DNA of 64,000 bases from Oasisia sp. SBJ-2009 (lineage: Eukaryota > Annelida > Polychaeta > Sabellida > Siboglinidae). This document shows, piece after piece, positions 1-31,725 of this stretch (position 1 is its first letter; each line of letters starts with the position of its first letter). The notes beneath the pieces were generated by a model. The model had not been told where the DNA came from, did not search any database, and was given only the letters and a program-made list of their open reading frames with translations. The position numbers and the translations under genes are program-made. Location of the stretch: the NCBI GenBank assembly GCA_964017155.1, contig OZ024854.1:53001978-53065977 (forward strand), written 5' to 3'.

Positions 1-1490
1 CATTGTGGTAAGACAGCACTAGGATGTGATACTGTATATGAAGTCACATGAAACAGCTAAAGTAGCGTAGTTAATAATACTACAGTATTTAATATTAGTG
101 AAACTTCAGTATGTTGTGCCTCAGTCCAGATGTGTTACTGTGGTAAATGTAAGAAAGGAGCCTTTCTGCCAGCCCTCCACATACAAATGGTTAGTTTGAC
201 ATGCAGAAGATATTGTTTATATTGAAGGTTAGATTGAAAGTATTTTGGACAAGGTTTACATCAGGCGTTTCTAATATTAAGCATTTGTATATGAAGGGGA
301 AGCATGTACAGTAATGAGCTTCTGAGGTCCAAACATGGCTACTGTGTTTTGAGAGCAGTGCACTAGACATTTCCAGCAGATGTTGGTGGCTTACTTTGAG
401 GAGTTTTAGTGCTACAGCTGTCCATATTCCACATGTGGCTTTGCCATGAGAATGTTTTATATGTATGTTTAGGTTTTCACACGTTCCATATAGAATTTAT
501 AGAAGGATGTTTTACTGTGCTCAACAATGTAGCATTTTTCCATGTTTTGCAATTTCCACAATTACCCACATTCCTTTGGGTCCTGATGGCGTGCTCATGT
601 GTATGTATTCCATAGGCTATGTAGCAACATTCCACAAGGTACAAGCAGTACTGGGGGTAGATGCAAACGCAGACTTGCTACATGTAGCCTTATTTTTGTA
701 TTTACAAGAATTGCCAAAAACCAGATACAGTTGACAAGTTATATTCACCTCCAGAAATGGGGCAAATGTCTGAATGGCCAATTTTGGATAAACTGTATAG
801 TGTTCATGGATATCCTTGAATATAATGTAATTTCATTAGTGAAAAATCAAGGTCATGAAATCTTGACAGTTTCGGAATGCCTTGGAAAAGCCTGAAATTC
901 AAAATTTTCACAAATAAAATGACAGGCACCAACCACATTGAGTTATTCATCAAAGTGAAGTAGTGGCGAGCCAGTCATCTCTAGAAGGGGCCAGATGGCA
1001 ACAAGTTTTGAATGCTGGTTTTAACTGCTGCTGTTGGTTACTTCCGTACATGTCAGCTAGTACTGGAACTTGCAGGTATGTTATAGTTAAACTTTATAAA
1101 TAAAACTTTAAATGTATATTTTATGTAACAGTCATGCTCAATAATAGTTGGTTTTGGGATTGAGTTTTTATGAAAGCCAGGAAATAATTATTATTGATGC
1201 TCATGTATTTATAGGTATATATACTGTGGGAGGTCATGTATAAGTATTGTTTTTTCAGGAAAACTAACATAGCTGCAATCCAATCACTTTATTTATCCCT
1301 AGGAACCTTGTTCATCATGTTTTTGTTCTAGACATGCTAGACATAAAATGTGCCTACTGGATAATCTTGCAACGCATTATCTACAGCTTGACAGCAGTTG
1401 CCAGTGTTGCAGCAATCACCTACACGCAGAGGTTGTCACTGTAGGACGCAATGTACATGTATGGATTGTATGTATAGTAGTCGTACACAC
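1..1490. other. No gene recognised; AT-rich sequence
   Basis: No convincing exon or RNA gene. 740-910 resembles a dispersed repeat type with runs such as TCATGAAATCTTGACAG, but the family is not identified. Confidence 0.4.
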
Positions 1491-1493
1491 CAA

Positions 1494-2103
1494 GTCCTGT
1501 GTTGATGGTCTGTGTAGTCGTACACAGCCAGTCCTGTGTTGATGGTCTGTGTAGTCGTACACAGCCAGTCCTTTGTTGATGGTCTGTGTAGTCGTGCACA
1601 GCCAGTCCTGTGTTGATGGTCTGTGTAGTCGTACACAGCCAGTCCTTTGTCGATGGTCTGTGTAGTCGTATACAGCCAGTCCTGTGTTGATGGTCTGTGT
1701 AGTCGTACACAGCCAGTCCTGTGTTGATGGTCTGTGTAGTCGTACACAGCCAGTCCTGTGTTGATGGTCTGTGTAGTCGTACACAGCCAGTCCTGTGTTG
1801 ATGGTCTGTGTAGTCGTACACAGCCAGTCCTGTGTTGATGGTCTGTGTAGTCGTATACAGCCAGTCCTGTGTTGATGGTCTGTGTAGTCGTACACAGCCA
1901 GTCCTGTGTTGATGGTCTGTGTAGTCGTACACAGCCAGTCCTGTGTTGATGGTCTGTGTAGTCGTACACAGCCAGTCCTTTGTTGATGGTCTGTGTAGTC
2001 GTACACAGCCAGTCCTGTGTCGATGGTCTGTGTAGTCGTACACAGCCAGTCATGTGTTGGTCTGTGTAGTCGTACACAGCCAGTCATGTGTTGATGGTCT
2101 GTG
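1494..2103. repeat. 37-bp minisatellite, about 16 copies
   Basis: Tandem unit of 37 bp containing GTCCTGTGTTGATGGTCTG followed by TGTAGTCGTACACAGCCA. Each unit carries the perfect palindromic stem TGTGTA..TACACA around a GTCG tetraloop. Variants (TTTGTTGAT, CGATGG, CATGTG) are scattered along the array. The three long minus-strand reading frames across it arise from repetition and are not genes. Confidence 0.95.
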
Positions 2104-3429
2104 TAATGTAAGTTATGTAGATGGGCTGTGTGTATGTGGAACTTAACAAACTGATATTAATTCAGAGTTGGACTGATTAGTTCCAAACGACTACAGTATG
2201 AGGTGTTACCATACACCCCCATAAACTGTCCATTCCAAGTTGAATGTGTAATGACGTTTGATGTATTTGACTACCCATGTTTTAGGAACCATGTTGATAT
2301 ATAGTTGTAATTAAGATGTATTTCTTCCAACCATCGTTTTAAAGAAATGATCTTTAATACAGAAATTTGGTAAAATAAAAATGTCAGTTATCATTCTGTG
2401 AAGGATATATGGTAGAGAGACATTCCTACTGTGATGTGTGAGCAGGTAAATTGTATATTCTGTTATTTATATCCTCGGCTGTGTTATTTCTTTACTGTTA
2501 TGCAAAAACGTACATGCATATATGCATACATGTGCCAAGTATTGCTGAATAAATTATTGTTGTTATGATAGTTATATTACTTATTTTATTGACAAATTCA
2601 ATATCGACATAACACGCATATTATAATCAAATTGGTGTAGTGATGTAGATGTAGCATTCCAACAAAACAAATGTACAATTATTCCCTCTGAACACAAGAT
2701 GGGTCACTTATACTCTCATATGAGTAAGTAAAGTTAGCCATGCCAATATCATAGGGCTGCAACTGGTTCAGTTCTGTACAATATGTGACATGGTTATTGC
2801 CAACACAGTATTTCAGCATTCCAACACCAGAACAGCTACATTGACATGCAAGATATAACAAAGATCAGACTACTGAAGAAGGCAATATCAGAAAAAAAAC
2901 AGCATGCGAAAAAACAGACAATATGGAACAGGATTCAAGAAGAATAATGCACATGACTTGCTCAGAACCAAGTGAAAGTTTAGCAACAGGCATTGGAACC
3001 ATACATCTAACTGCTGCAAAGGATACTGACAAAACCTTAAACCAGCTCAACTTGAAGTTATAAAATGTTAGGAAATCTACTTCCGAAAACATCATAACAC
3101 AAATAATATTGGTAAAGACCAGGAAGCAATTAATCTCACTCCAGGTAAAATGTTAAACATTCTCTTTAGAAAAGATGCAGAAAGCCAACAGAACAAAGAA
3201 ATTGTCAAAATACATCATTTATACATTTTTGCTGCATGCCAAATTAGTCTCGTTAAGTAACTCAAAAAAAGAAAATGTGGATGACCCAAAAACGTGGAGG
3301 ACAATAGAAAAAGAACTGAAACAACAACGTCTAAGCTGGGTCAGGCCCTTTGTGTCAGCGGGCATGGAGAGGACTAAGTGAAACATTAAATAGCTTAAAA
3401 GAAGACTTCAAACAACTGCTAAAAAGAGA
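2104..3429. other. No gene recognised; possible fragment of a LINE tail
   Basis: Unremarkable AT-rich DNA. 3285-3375 in the plus direction reads DPKTWRTIEKELKQQRLSW, resembling the C-terminal tail of RTE-type ORF2 proteins, but the match is short and the flanks are degenerate. Confidence 0.3.
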
Positions 3430-4560
3430 AAGACCACGACCGAGGTGACATAACCAAATTAGCTTGTAGTCACTGTCCACGAGATTGACAACCAACTTGC
3501 TGCAGGGCATCAAGTAGACGTCATTTTGCCTGATTTTATCAAGGCGTTCGAAAAGGTGCTTCACGGTCGTCTCCTTTACAAACTTGAATACTATGGCATT
3601 TGAGAAAACATGTTCCACTGGATGAAATCATTCTTGGCCGACAGAACGCAGGAGGTCCAGCTGGAGGGGATACATTTCACCCAGGCGAATGTCACGTCGG
3701 GTTGACCCAGGGCAGTGAGGGCACCGGCCTGGGACCTTTCCTACATTAATGATCTTCTAGATGTCGTACGCTCCTCTTGTACCAAGCTGTTTGCAGATGA
3801 CTGCCTCCTGTTTAAGAGCATCACTAGTGAGTGAGACCAGCAGGCTGTCCAGTCAGGTCTGTCATCACTGGAACAGTGGGAGAAAGACTGGCAGATGGAA
3901 TTTAATCCAGGAAAGTGCATAGCCATCAGAGTAATGCCAAAGAAAACCAAACTGGCCCGTGAAACGTTGTCTGCCATCCATAACAAAATGCTAGAAACAT
4001 CTGACACAAGTAGATACCTTGGCGTCTCAATCACTGACAACCTAACATGGTCAAGACATACTGCAATAATGGCATGGAAAGCAAACTGAGTCCTTGGTTT
4101 CCTGCACCACCATAGTACGGCCCATCACGGAACATGTTTCTGCTGCGTGAAAGACAGGCCACTAGAGAGAGTACAGCGACGAGCAGCCAGATTCTGCTGT
4201 GCCTGTGGCAACTAGTGACGACTACACAAACAGGACACAAGGACATGCTAAAGGTGCTACGCTGGGAAAGCCTGGAAACAAGAAGGAAGAACAACCGCCT
4301 AAGTCTCCCTCACAAAATCAACACCGGTCATGTTGACATCACATAGACCAGTACCTCCAACGGAGTGACCCCAGAACTCGGGGAACCCAGCGTTTTCGAC
4401 ATGCAAGGGCAGACCACCCAGCCCTTCACCATTCATTTTTTCATGCAACACTTAGACAGTGGAATAGGCTCCCCACAAACCACCACATGCCCAGAGGCTT
4501 TCAGGGTTGGCATTCGTGCCTTAACATCTGCTTTAATTTCTTCATAAGACTATGTACATA
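3430..4560 (+). mobile_element. Decayed CR1-like LINE, reverse transcriptase region
   Basis: Conceptual plus-strand translation across several frames gives RT blocks in order: DVILPDFIKAFEKV (RT palm A), FLADRTQEVQLEG, a broken SG.P.G segment, KLFADDCLLFKSI (catalytic FADD at 3790-3801), WEKDWQMEFNPGKC, YLGVSITDNLTWSRH, and RVQRRAARF near the end. In-frame stops and frameshifts interrupt it repeatedly, so it is dead. It ends in an A/T-rich tail near 4560. The block order is that of CR1/Jockey-group LINEs. No endonuclease domain was recognised upstream, so it is 5'-truncated. Confidence 0.85.
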
Positions 4561-5048
4561 ATAATAATACATTTTTTAAATCACCCGAGGTCCATAGAAT
4601 AACTTTATTAACGTTTTATTTTACTTTTTATATTAACTGTTTTAAGAGAGCATACACCACCACCCCATGCTTCGATTGTCCTTTTAACGCCCTGAAAAGG
4701 CCCAGTCCAGTATATGGAAGAAGAGATGGCGCTGAGTACATGCTGCTGACAACAGAGTTGTATACTGAAGAGAATCAGATACAGGGGTGAGACATTCAGG
4801 AGGACAGTGACGGGTCAAGCTGACCTAGGCATTTAAGTTCAAGTAAGTCATCGGTAAATGCCAAGGGTCAACTTGTAAAAAAACAAAATGAACAAATATC
4901 TTCATGTATAGGCAAGCGATTGTATACTACTGGATCCTTTGTACATCTGCCCTCATTGTTATGTAAATACACATGCAGAATGCACACAATATGTTTGGTT
5001 AAACCAAGTTACCACCAACACAAATACAGTACACTTTGTCATGTGACA
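4561..5048. other. Intergenic DNA between LINE remnant and PUS7 3' end
   Basis: No gene or repeat family recognised. Confidence 0.4.
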
Positions 5049-5054
5049 TTTATT
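5049..5054 (-). terminator. Candidate PUS7 poly(A) signal AATAAA
   Basis: A canonical AATAAA on the minus strand lies about 36 nt after the stop codon, implying a very short 3' UTR. Further AATAAA-like hexamers occur near 4602-4620, so the cleavage site actually used is uncertain. Confidence 0.45.
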
Positions 5055-5089
5055 TTGGTCATGTGACATTCAGCATGCTACACTGGATA

Positions 5090-22233
<17,144 letters not shown>

Positions 22234-25200
22234 TGTGGTCTCCAGTGATCCACAGCGTCTAAAACCACAATAATTGCTTATCGTTTAAAATGGTTATAAA
22301 ACATTAACTAGAAAGGTGAAATTTAATTAATTTAATAATTGTAATCAATCATGTCATGTCATTCTTGATTGCAATATTTACAATGGTCTATTGTTATTTG
22401 TGTCCATCAGCACTATTCTTATGGGAAATTGTGAACTATGTTAATCAGAGTTTGCACCAGCTTCTGCAGCCGTGCATCATCACACTGACCAATATACTAC
22501 TATTGTATGTTGTTGCTTACCAGTTTTTAGTTGGGTCACAAAAGTGTGCTAAATTAATCCCATAACACTATCGTAATATAAAAGATTCTTCTGGTAAAGT
22601 GGTCAGTCACCAGTTTATGTCAAGAATTTCATGAGTCCAGTAGTCACTCTTTTGTCTAGCTGAGAAGGGATCTTTCATTTCCATGTATAAATCTGATGTA
22701 ACTCTTGTCAAAAGTAATTTCAACATAACCCTACTCTTAGACCTTCTTCCACATCAGAACAACTATCTCAAGTGCACCCTAAAGTAGTGTCAGTTTCCTG
22801 TGAATCTAATGTTTACATGCAATCACACAAGTTAATTTTGACTGATAAAAGAGTTAAGACTAATTATATTTATCATGAAACAAGTATACAATTGTAGTAT
22901 AAGTGTATACAAGTATTCTACAATTGAATGATGTGAAATTTGATGATTCTAAGTGGCTGTTTTCTGTTTTAGCTCTAGAGGTGACCAGGGCCGAAAATCG
23001 GCCCAACGGCCCCGGCCTCTGTTGTAACAACTTTCATTTCCATTACACATAACTGACATGTGAACATTTGGTATCGTTGGATAGCCGACAGATTTGTCTA
23101 GATTGTATATATTTATCCTTGCATAGATTTGGTAACAGATTTTTTACAATTTAGTACACAAAGCATGCTGCACATATTGGGGAGATTTTACTATGCCCTG
23201 ATGAATGAATTTACACATCCATTCATAAAGTGTACACCCCCACACATACTGTATCAAAAGAAACTTCTGTGAGTGGCCAATCTGCCAAAAATCAGTCACA
23301 TGGGTTCCGTCGATTCAGCCAATCAGAACCATGGTTTCAAAACCAAAGTTGGAGACAAAATGGCAGAGCGGTAAACATCAATTTATCAGCTTTGCAACTT
23401 TCCTTTGGATTATCTCGTTTCTGTGTTCATATTTTGACAAAATGCTTGAGAGTATTCATAAACAAGGTTAGTATATTAGTTCATGTAGTTAGATTGACTT
23501 TGACAGCATTTTAGTGTGAATCGGCCAGCTTGAATCAGCAGATTTTTATGTCGGCAAAAATCATAAAAAATAGTAGTTCGTTCTCTCTCTCTCTATGGAT
23601 TTGTTTCATTTAAAAAAAAACATGATGCGGGGAGGCAGCCCGGAGGTTGGGTGTGTGGTAGGGATGGGGTGTGGAGGGGGACAGGGGTGTGTTGTCTACT
23701 GGAGGTGCCTGAAGGGTGCAGTAGGGACCTGCAAAAAAATCAAAAATAACTTTACCATGTTTATGATGGTGCACGTTGATTGTATGTATAATAGGTAAAA
23801 AGATACTGTTTACAGAATTTAAATATCTTTATGCATTCACAAATTATGATAATTTTAACTTTCAGAATTATCAAAATGTGTGACCACTGCTCAGCCTGCT
23901 GTCGCATACATTGATACCAGTTCTGGGTCACTCAACTGAAATGCACTTGCAAACTGCTATAACCTTATATTTTGTAATATATATTTGTTAAAAAAAACAA
24001 TTTTTAACCTCAATGCAGTGTGACATTGAGATGGGTATGGCCTTGAAATAGCATTTTATATCCAATATTACCTATATTATTTGGTCTATTTTGCAGGATT
24101 ATTGTTGGACTATTCAACTATCTTTACGGTCCAGTAAATTAACTGTCCTGCAACCACGATGGAATCTAGTGTAATCTTAATAATTTACTATTTTCTTGTG
24201 AGACTTTTCAGTAATGTATTTTATGTAAGTATTTATACAAGTTAACTGGCTGAGTACAAATACCATTTTGCGACAGGCTTCAATAACCTTTACATATGCT
24301 TTATTAGCAGATTTGCATGTAGTACACATTTCTATAGCAGATCTGTTTGTCAAACTTGACATACCTCTTGGCGATGTTTCTCTGTAAATTAATTTTAAAC
24401 GAACCAGTCACCATAAGCACTGTATCGATTAGCATAGGAAATCTCACTATACCAATATTTATTGATAAGATGCTAGAATTAGCACATCAATTTAAAATAT
24501 TAACCTCATTAGAAAGATTATATATTTAGATATACATTTGCGCCTAAATAGTGTCTTCAAATAGTAGATCGTGTTCAAAGGTGCAGTTAGATTATGTATT
24601 AGATGACTAAAAAAGGCCGTCATTGCATCAGCGTGACCATGACAAACTGGGTGGTAAATTCGAAACAACTTAGCTACAATGCGCTACTTGCAATTTGCTA
24701 ACTACTAACTAGCCAAACTTCAGAAAACTTCCTCAACGTGCTACGAAGATATAATTATCAAAACATGTCGCATGTTCACTCATCAAAATAAAAATTAAAT
24801 AACTCAATTACCAACCACCATCATATGATTAATGCAAGGTTCTTAAAAGGATATTCCCTGGGCCCCCCTTATGAGCAGAAAGTCTAGTGGACACAAATTG
24901 CACCCGACCTACCAATGCGCCCCTAATGGATTTGCAGGTCCCCACTGTTGGAGATAAATTTCTTTTGTTGTACGCGAAATCGCTGCATGTATATGCAGAG
25001 CACTCAAAACATGGTTATTTGTGGGTTTCTTATATAATAAAAAAATTATAGTAATAAACTAATGTAATAAATGTAGTATGATGAGTCATCTGTCATTTGC
25101 ATGATGTTGAGCATATGTATGGTGATTATTTGAACATGTGGTTATTGCATAACATTAAAACAATGCAGATCTACAGGTTCACCCACAACCCTGTCTTACT

Positions 25201-25901
25201 CTTATTTGTTCACCAACCTGACCGAGTGTCAGGGCAGTTTATTGCTAACAGACTGATTAATTCGGCCCAAAACTAGCATGAATATCATTTAGGGCTGCAC
25301 CTTCCATAACAAATGTAGTTATACCGATGAAATTATGAGAAACTGAAGTGGAACAAGAAAAGTTCAGGATGTTAGCTGACTGCTATTGGTGAGGATAAGC
25401 TGTTTACTTGGACTGCAGCGGCCGGCTGAACTGCAGCTTGGTTGGGCGATAATCGGAGTTTTCTATTAAAACCTTCCAGTTAAAATACGATCCGTTGTTA
25501 CAATAAAAGTCATCGTGCAACTATCGAATGAAATGACAACATTGTCAAAATGCTTTCCTTCGGTGCAACTAGTATTACTAATTTAATGCATCTATAATAC
25601 TACGTAGTAATTTACGACGGCACACCTACACACACACTCGCACACGCGTCTGAGGCAATACTTTTATCATGTGATCTACAGCTTCTAAACGATTGGATAG
25701 AAGGGCGCTGGAGTTATGGCTATGCGTTGACATGCAGCTTTTGGTATTCTCCTGTATGTTTAAATGTTATTTTGGTAATAAATAAAAGAATGATATTTAA
25801 TATACACAATAAACCTAAAAATTCATGTAATTGGAGTACCAAATAAGTGCCAATGAGTAAATCATAGTAACAGAGATTATTTGGATCACATTTAACGTGT
25901 T
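22234..25901. other. Mostly featureless intergenic DNA upstream of PUS7
   Basis: Contains the PUS7 promoter by position, but no TATA box or CpG-rich stretch stands out. A CCAAT box (AGCCAATCAGAA) near 23317 precedes ATGGCAGAGCG|GTAAAC at 23361, a weak candidate for a divergent plus-strand first exon. 22985-23005 has the palindrome GGGCCGAAAATCGGCCC. Confidence 0.35.
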
Positions 25902-26028
25902 GTCAGGATGGCCGAGCGGTCTAAGGCGCCAGACTCAAGGATTATAATCCTTGCTCCGCGCTGGGTTTGTGGAGCATGGGCGTTCTGGTCCACGAATGTG
26001 GGCGTGGGTTCGAATCCCACTTCTGACA
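25902..26028 (+). tRNA. tRNA-Leu(CAA) with intron
   Basis: Acceptor stem GTCAGGA pairs with TTCTGAC (one G-T), with discriminator A at 26028. The A-box region is TGGCCGAGCGGTCTAAGGCG, the B box GGTTCGAATCC. Anticodon stem CCAGA pairs with TCTGG around loop CTCAAG..T, giving anticodon CAA. The 43-nt intron (25940-25982) sits one base 3' of the anticodon, the canonical place for animal tRNA-Leu(CAA). The long variable arm (TCCACGAATGTGGGC) is class II, as expected for Leu. A T-rich Pol III terminator follows at 26031. It reads UUG leucine codons. Confidence 0.97.
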
Positions 26029-26030
26029 CG

Positions 26031-26040
26031 TTTTGTTTTT
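26031..26040 (+). terminator. Pol III terminator of tRNA-Leu
   Basis: TTTTGTTTTT two bases after the mature 3' end, the usual oligo-T stop for RNA polymerase III. Confidence 0.8.
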
Positions 26041-26116
26041 CATTTATAATGTTTTTAATTTTTCTTATTTGTAACAAAAGTACGTGCAACATTTTTTTCG
26101 AAAGTAATGAAACATT

Positions 26117-26273
26117 CACTATATATATAATTATATATATAATTTATATATATAATTTATATTGTAATTTATATATATAATTTATATATATATAAATTTA
26201 TATATATATAATTTATATATATATATAATTTATATATATATATATAATTTATATATATATATAATTTATATAT

Positions 26274-26328
<55 letters not shown>
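26117..26328. repeat. TA-rich palindromic array
   Basis: Alternates (TA)n with AATTTA spacers, with TA runs lengthening toward 26328. The whole tract is self-complementary and borders the 3' end of the minus-strand LINE. Confidence 0.9.
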
Positions 26329-29299
<2,971 letters not shown>

Positions 29300-29488
29300 T
29301 TATAGAGAGAGACAGAGATCGACAAAGGTCTCAACCCTAATATATAATGGGACTAATCCGTCACATTTTGGTGTCCGGAAATGGGATAAGGCATTCAGAT
29401 AAATAATTATAATTCTATCTTCTCTCCCTATTTTTCTTTTTATCTTTCAAAATTCTTATTGTGTAACGGCGACTGTGAAAAGAACAAG

Positions 29489-30390
29489 ATGGGGGATCTC
29501 CAGAAGCAACTGGAGCCGTTGCAACAGCGTAGTCAGGACGACCACCGGGAATTGGAACGGCTACGAACTGCACAGGCGGCACCGACGTTCGTGGTGCAGC
29601 GAGAGAGGAAGCTGCGTCGCTTCTCTGGCACGGAGGATCCGGTGTTTTCCGACTGGGCGGAAGAAGCACGCTCGTGCATTCTTGCGCAGAGGTTGAGCGG
29701 AGAAGCAGCGGCCAACTTCCTGCTCAGCTACCTTGATGGCGCTGCCGACTGGAGATCCATTGTCAGCCTAGCGCGGTGCAGAAGGATGCCTATAGTTTAA
29801 TCGTAGCACTGGAGGGAGGATGTGCTTGGCGACAAGGAAAACGCCAACCAGCTGCTCCGTCGGTTCTTTTAACGGAAGCAGTTGCCCGGCGAGCCGATTG
29901 CGTCTTACTCTGAGATCGCCGATTGCCTATAACGACTGGAACCAAAGAGCTCAGCTTTGCGACCAGTTCGTCGAGAACGTAGGGGATGTACAACTCCGGT
30001 GGGACATGAAGAGACGAATTGAAGAAGATGCGGCCGCCGGTTTTCTTGTTCTGCGGAAAGTCGCCTTGAGGTGGAGGGTGCGACCACAAGTAGGGTGGAG
30101 GCGCATGTGAGTGAGGCGCGCGCCGAACACACAGACACGCAGCGAGAGTTCACCAAACTGTGAGGCAAAGTCACCGAAACCGAGAAGCTGCTAACACAAG
30201 TGCTGGCACAGCAGAAAGAGCTGATGACGATGTGTGCTGGAGTGGCATCAAATGTGTCTGCCACGCTGCTACGACCTTCCGCTCCAGTCAAACACCAGCG
30301 TTACGGTGACCTGGAGTGTTACCAGTGCCACCAGAATGGACACATCAGACGTCACTGCCGAATGGCTAGTTTAAACTATTCCTCCACCAT
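29489..30390 (+). pseudogene. Gypsy-like gag, frameshifted, with CCHC zinc knuckle
   Basis: ATG at 29489 opens MGDLQKQLEPLQQRSQDDHR with a coiled-coil-like start, then RERKLRRFSGTEDPVFSDW and LSGEAAANFLLSYL, as in Gypsy capsid N-termini. The first frame stops near 29800. Later frames give the rest, ending in the zinc knuckle CYQCHQNGHIRRHC (CX2CX4HX4C, 30317-30358) that binds element RNA. It is disabled by stops and frameshifts. Confidence 0.85.
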
Positions 30391-30439
30391 GTGAAATGGC
30401 CCAGGGGTGGAGGAACGTGGCATCCTGACGACCGCGTAC

Positions 30440-30908
30440 AAGACTGTAGGTGGAGTTCCCGTAGCAAAAGTGATTGCCACCAAGGTCACTGGACCAGAAG
30501 GCAACGCTGTGCAATGTAGCAAATGTGCTGGAGACCGCAAACATTACCGACCATGGCATCCAAGACGCCATGGTGGTGGTCCCCGTCGATCGTCCATCAT
30601 CCCAGACTAGAGAGGGAGGACTGAGTGATGATGCATGCAGCCGTGAGGGAGGCCATGGTTCCCAAAGGGGAGGAAACCAATACAATCGAGGTGGCCCACC
30701 ACGTTGCAGGCAATACTGGAGGCGCTACTACAGCGATTCACCACGCAACCACCAGGATGGAGATGGCGAGGAACAACCGAATGCTGAAGAGGTAGGCCAG
30801 AATAACGACCAGTGGTCACAGCGTCGTCGTCCTCAGCGTTTCTACGTCGATTCTACAAACCAAGGCGTTCTTACAACAAACCGCAGGGAGATCAACAAGC
30901 AGAAATAC
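30440..30908 (+). pseudogene. Y-box (cold-shock) protein-derived sequence lacking its cold-shock domain, inside the Gypsy element
   Basis: One frame reads KVIATKV joined directly to TGPEGNAVQCSKCAGDRKHY and HPRRHGGGPRR. In Y-box proteins KVIATKV opens the cold-shock domain and TGPEG.VQGSKYAADR follows its end, so about 60-70 residues are missing between them. After a frame change comes GGPPRCRQYWRRYY, HQDGDGEEQPN and QRRRPQRF. After a one-base shift comes RRFYKPRRSYNKPQGDQQAE, the basic/acidic arginine-rich tail of Y-box proteins. Host Y-box proteins bind mRNA and package it in RNPs. No introns are visible, so it came from an mRNA copy. Stops and frameshifts make it non-functional. Confidence 0.75.
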
Positions 30909-31715
30909 ACGTCAATGTTGTGGAGGCTCGAGAGCATGCGCCAGCAATCGTGGGTGACTCTATTGGAACGCTACCATCCATATCTCCAGCTGATATACGT
31001 GAGTTGCAGAAGAGTGACGACGTCCTGTAACGTGTAATCTGGTATCGTAATCGGGGACGACACCCAGACATGAGGGAGCGATCGGATGAGTTCAAAGCGA
31101 CATTGGCTCTCTTGGCTATGGGACAGAGGATCGTTGAACACGATAGTATGTTGTATCGGCACATAACCACCCCTGACGGCATTCGACACGAGCAGTTACT
31201 TCTGTCATCTTGCTTGAAGGAGACAACAGTGCGCGGCCTGCATGACGAAGCAGGGCACCAGGGAGTTGAGCGCACCTAGGCCTTGATCAGAGAACGATGC
31301 TACTGGGTTGGACTCCGTGAAGATGTGTGAAGAGATGGGTTGAGAGTGAGATGTAAACGATGTGCCGTCTCTAAGATGCCTCAAGTCAAAACCAAGACTC
31401 CCATGGGGAGGTTATCAGCGACGCGACCTCTTGAGGTATTGGCTATCGACTTCACTGTGTTAGAACTGTCATCGGACGGTAGAGAGAACGTTCTTGTCAT
31501 CACCGACGTATTCACGAAATACACGGTGGCCGTGGCGACACGTAACCAGCGAGTAGATACGGTGGCACGCATTCTTGTCAACGAATGGTTCCTCGTGTTT
31601 GGTGTGCCATTGCGTATACACAACGATCTTGGCCGTAACTTCGAATCAGCGGTGATTCGCAAGCTACGTATTTGCAAAGATCGGTGCGCATATAAGGATA
31701 TAGATAGAAGAATAT
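30905..31715 (+). pseudogene. Gypsy-like pol remnant: RNase H-integrase linker and integrase
   Basis: Reads PADIRELQKSDDVL, then MLYRHITTPDGIRHEQLLLS, the HHCC zinc-binding module, then the core with VLAIDFTVLE, ENVLVITDVFTKYTVAVATR and FGVPLRIHNDLGRNFES. A TAA at 31028 and further stops near 31278 and 31328 break it. The sequence ends before the third catalytic residue. Confidence 0.85.
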
Positions 31716-31725
31716 AGTTTGGAGT

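Noticed and set aside
1416..2087. Three overlapping ~210-residue minus-strand ORFs
   Set aside because: They are translations of the 37-bp minisatellite in three frames; period 37 x 3 = 111 keeps all frames open.
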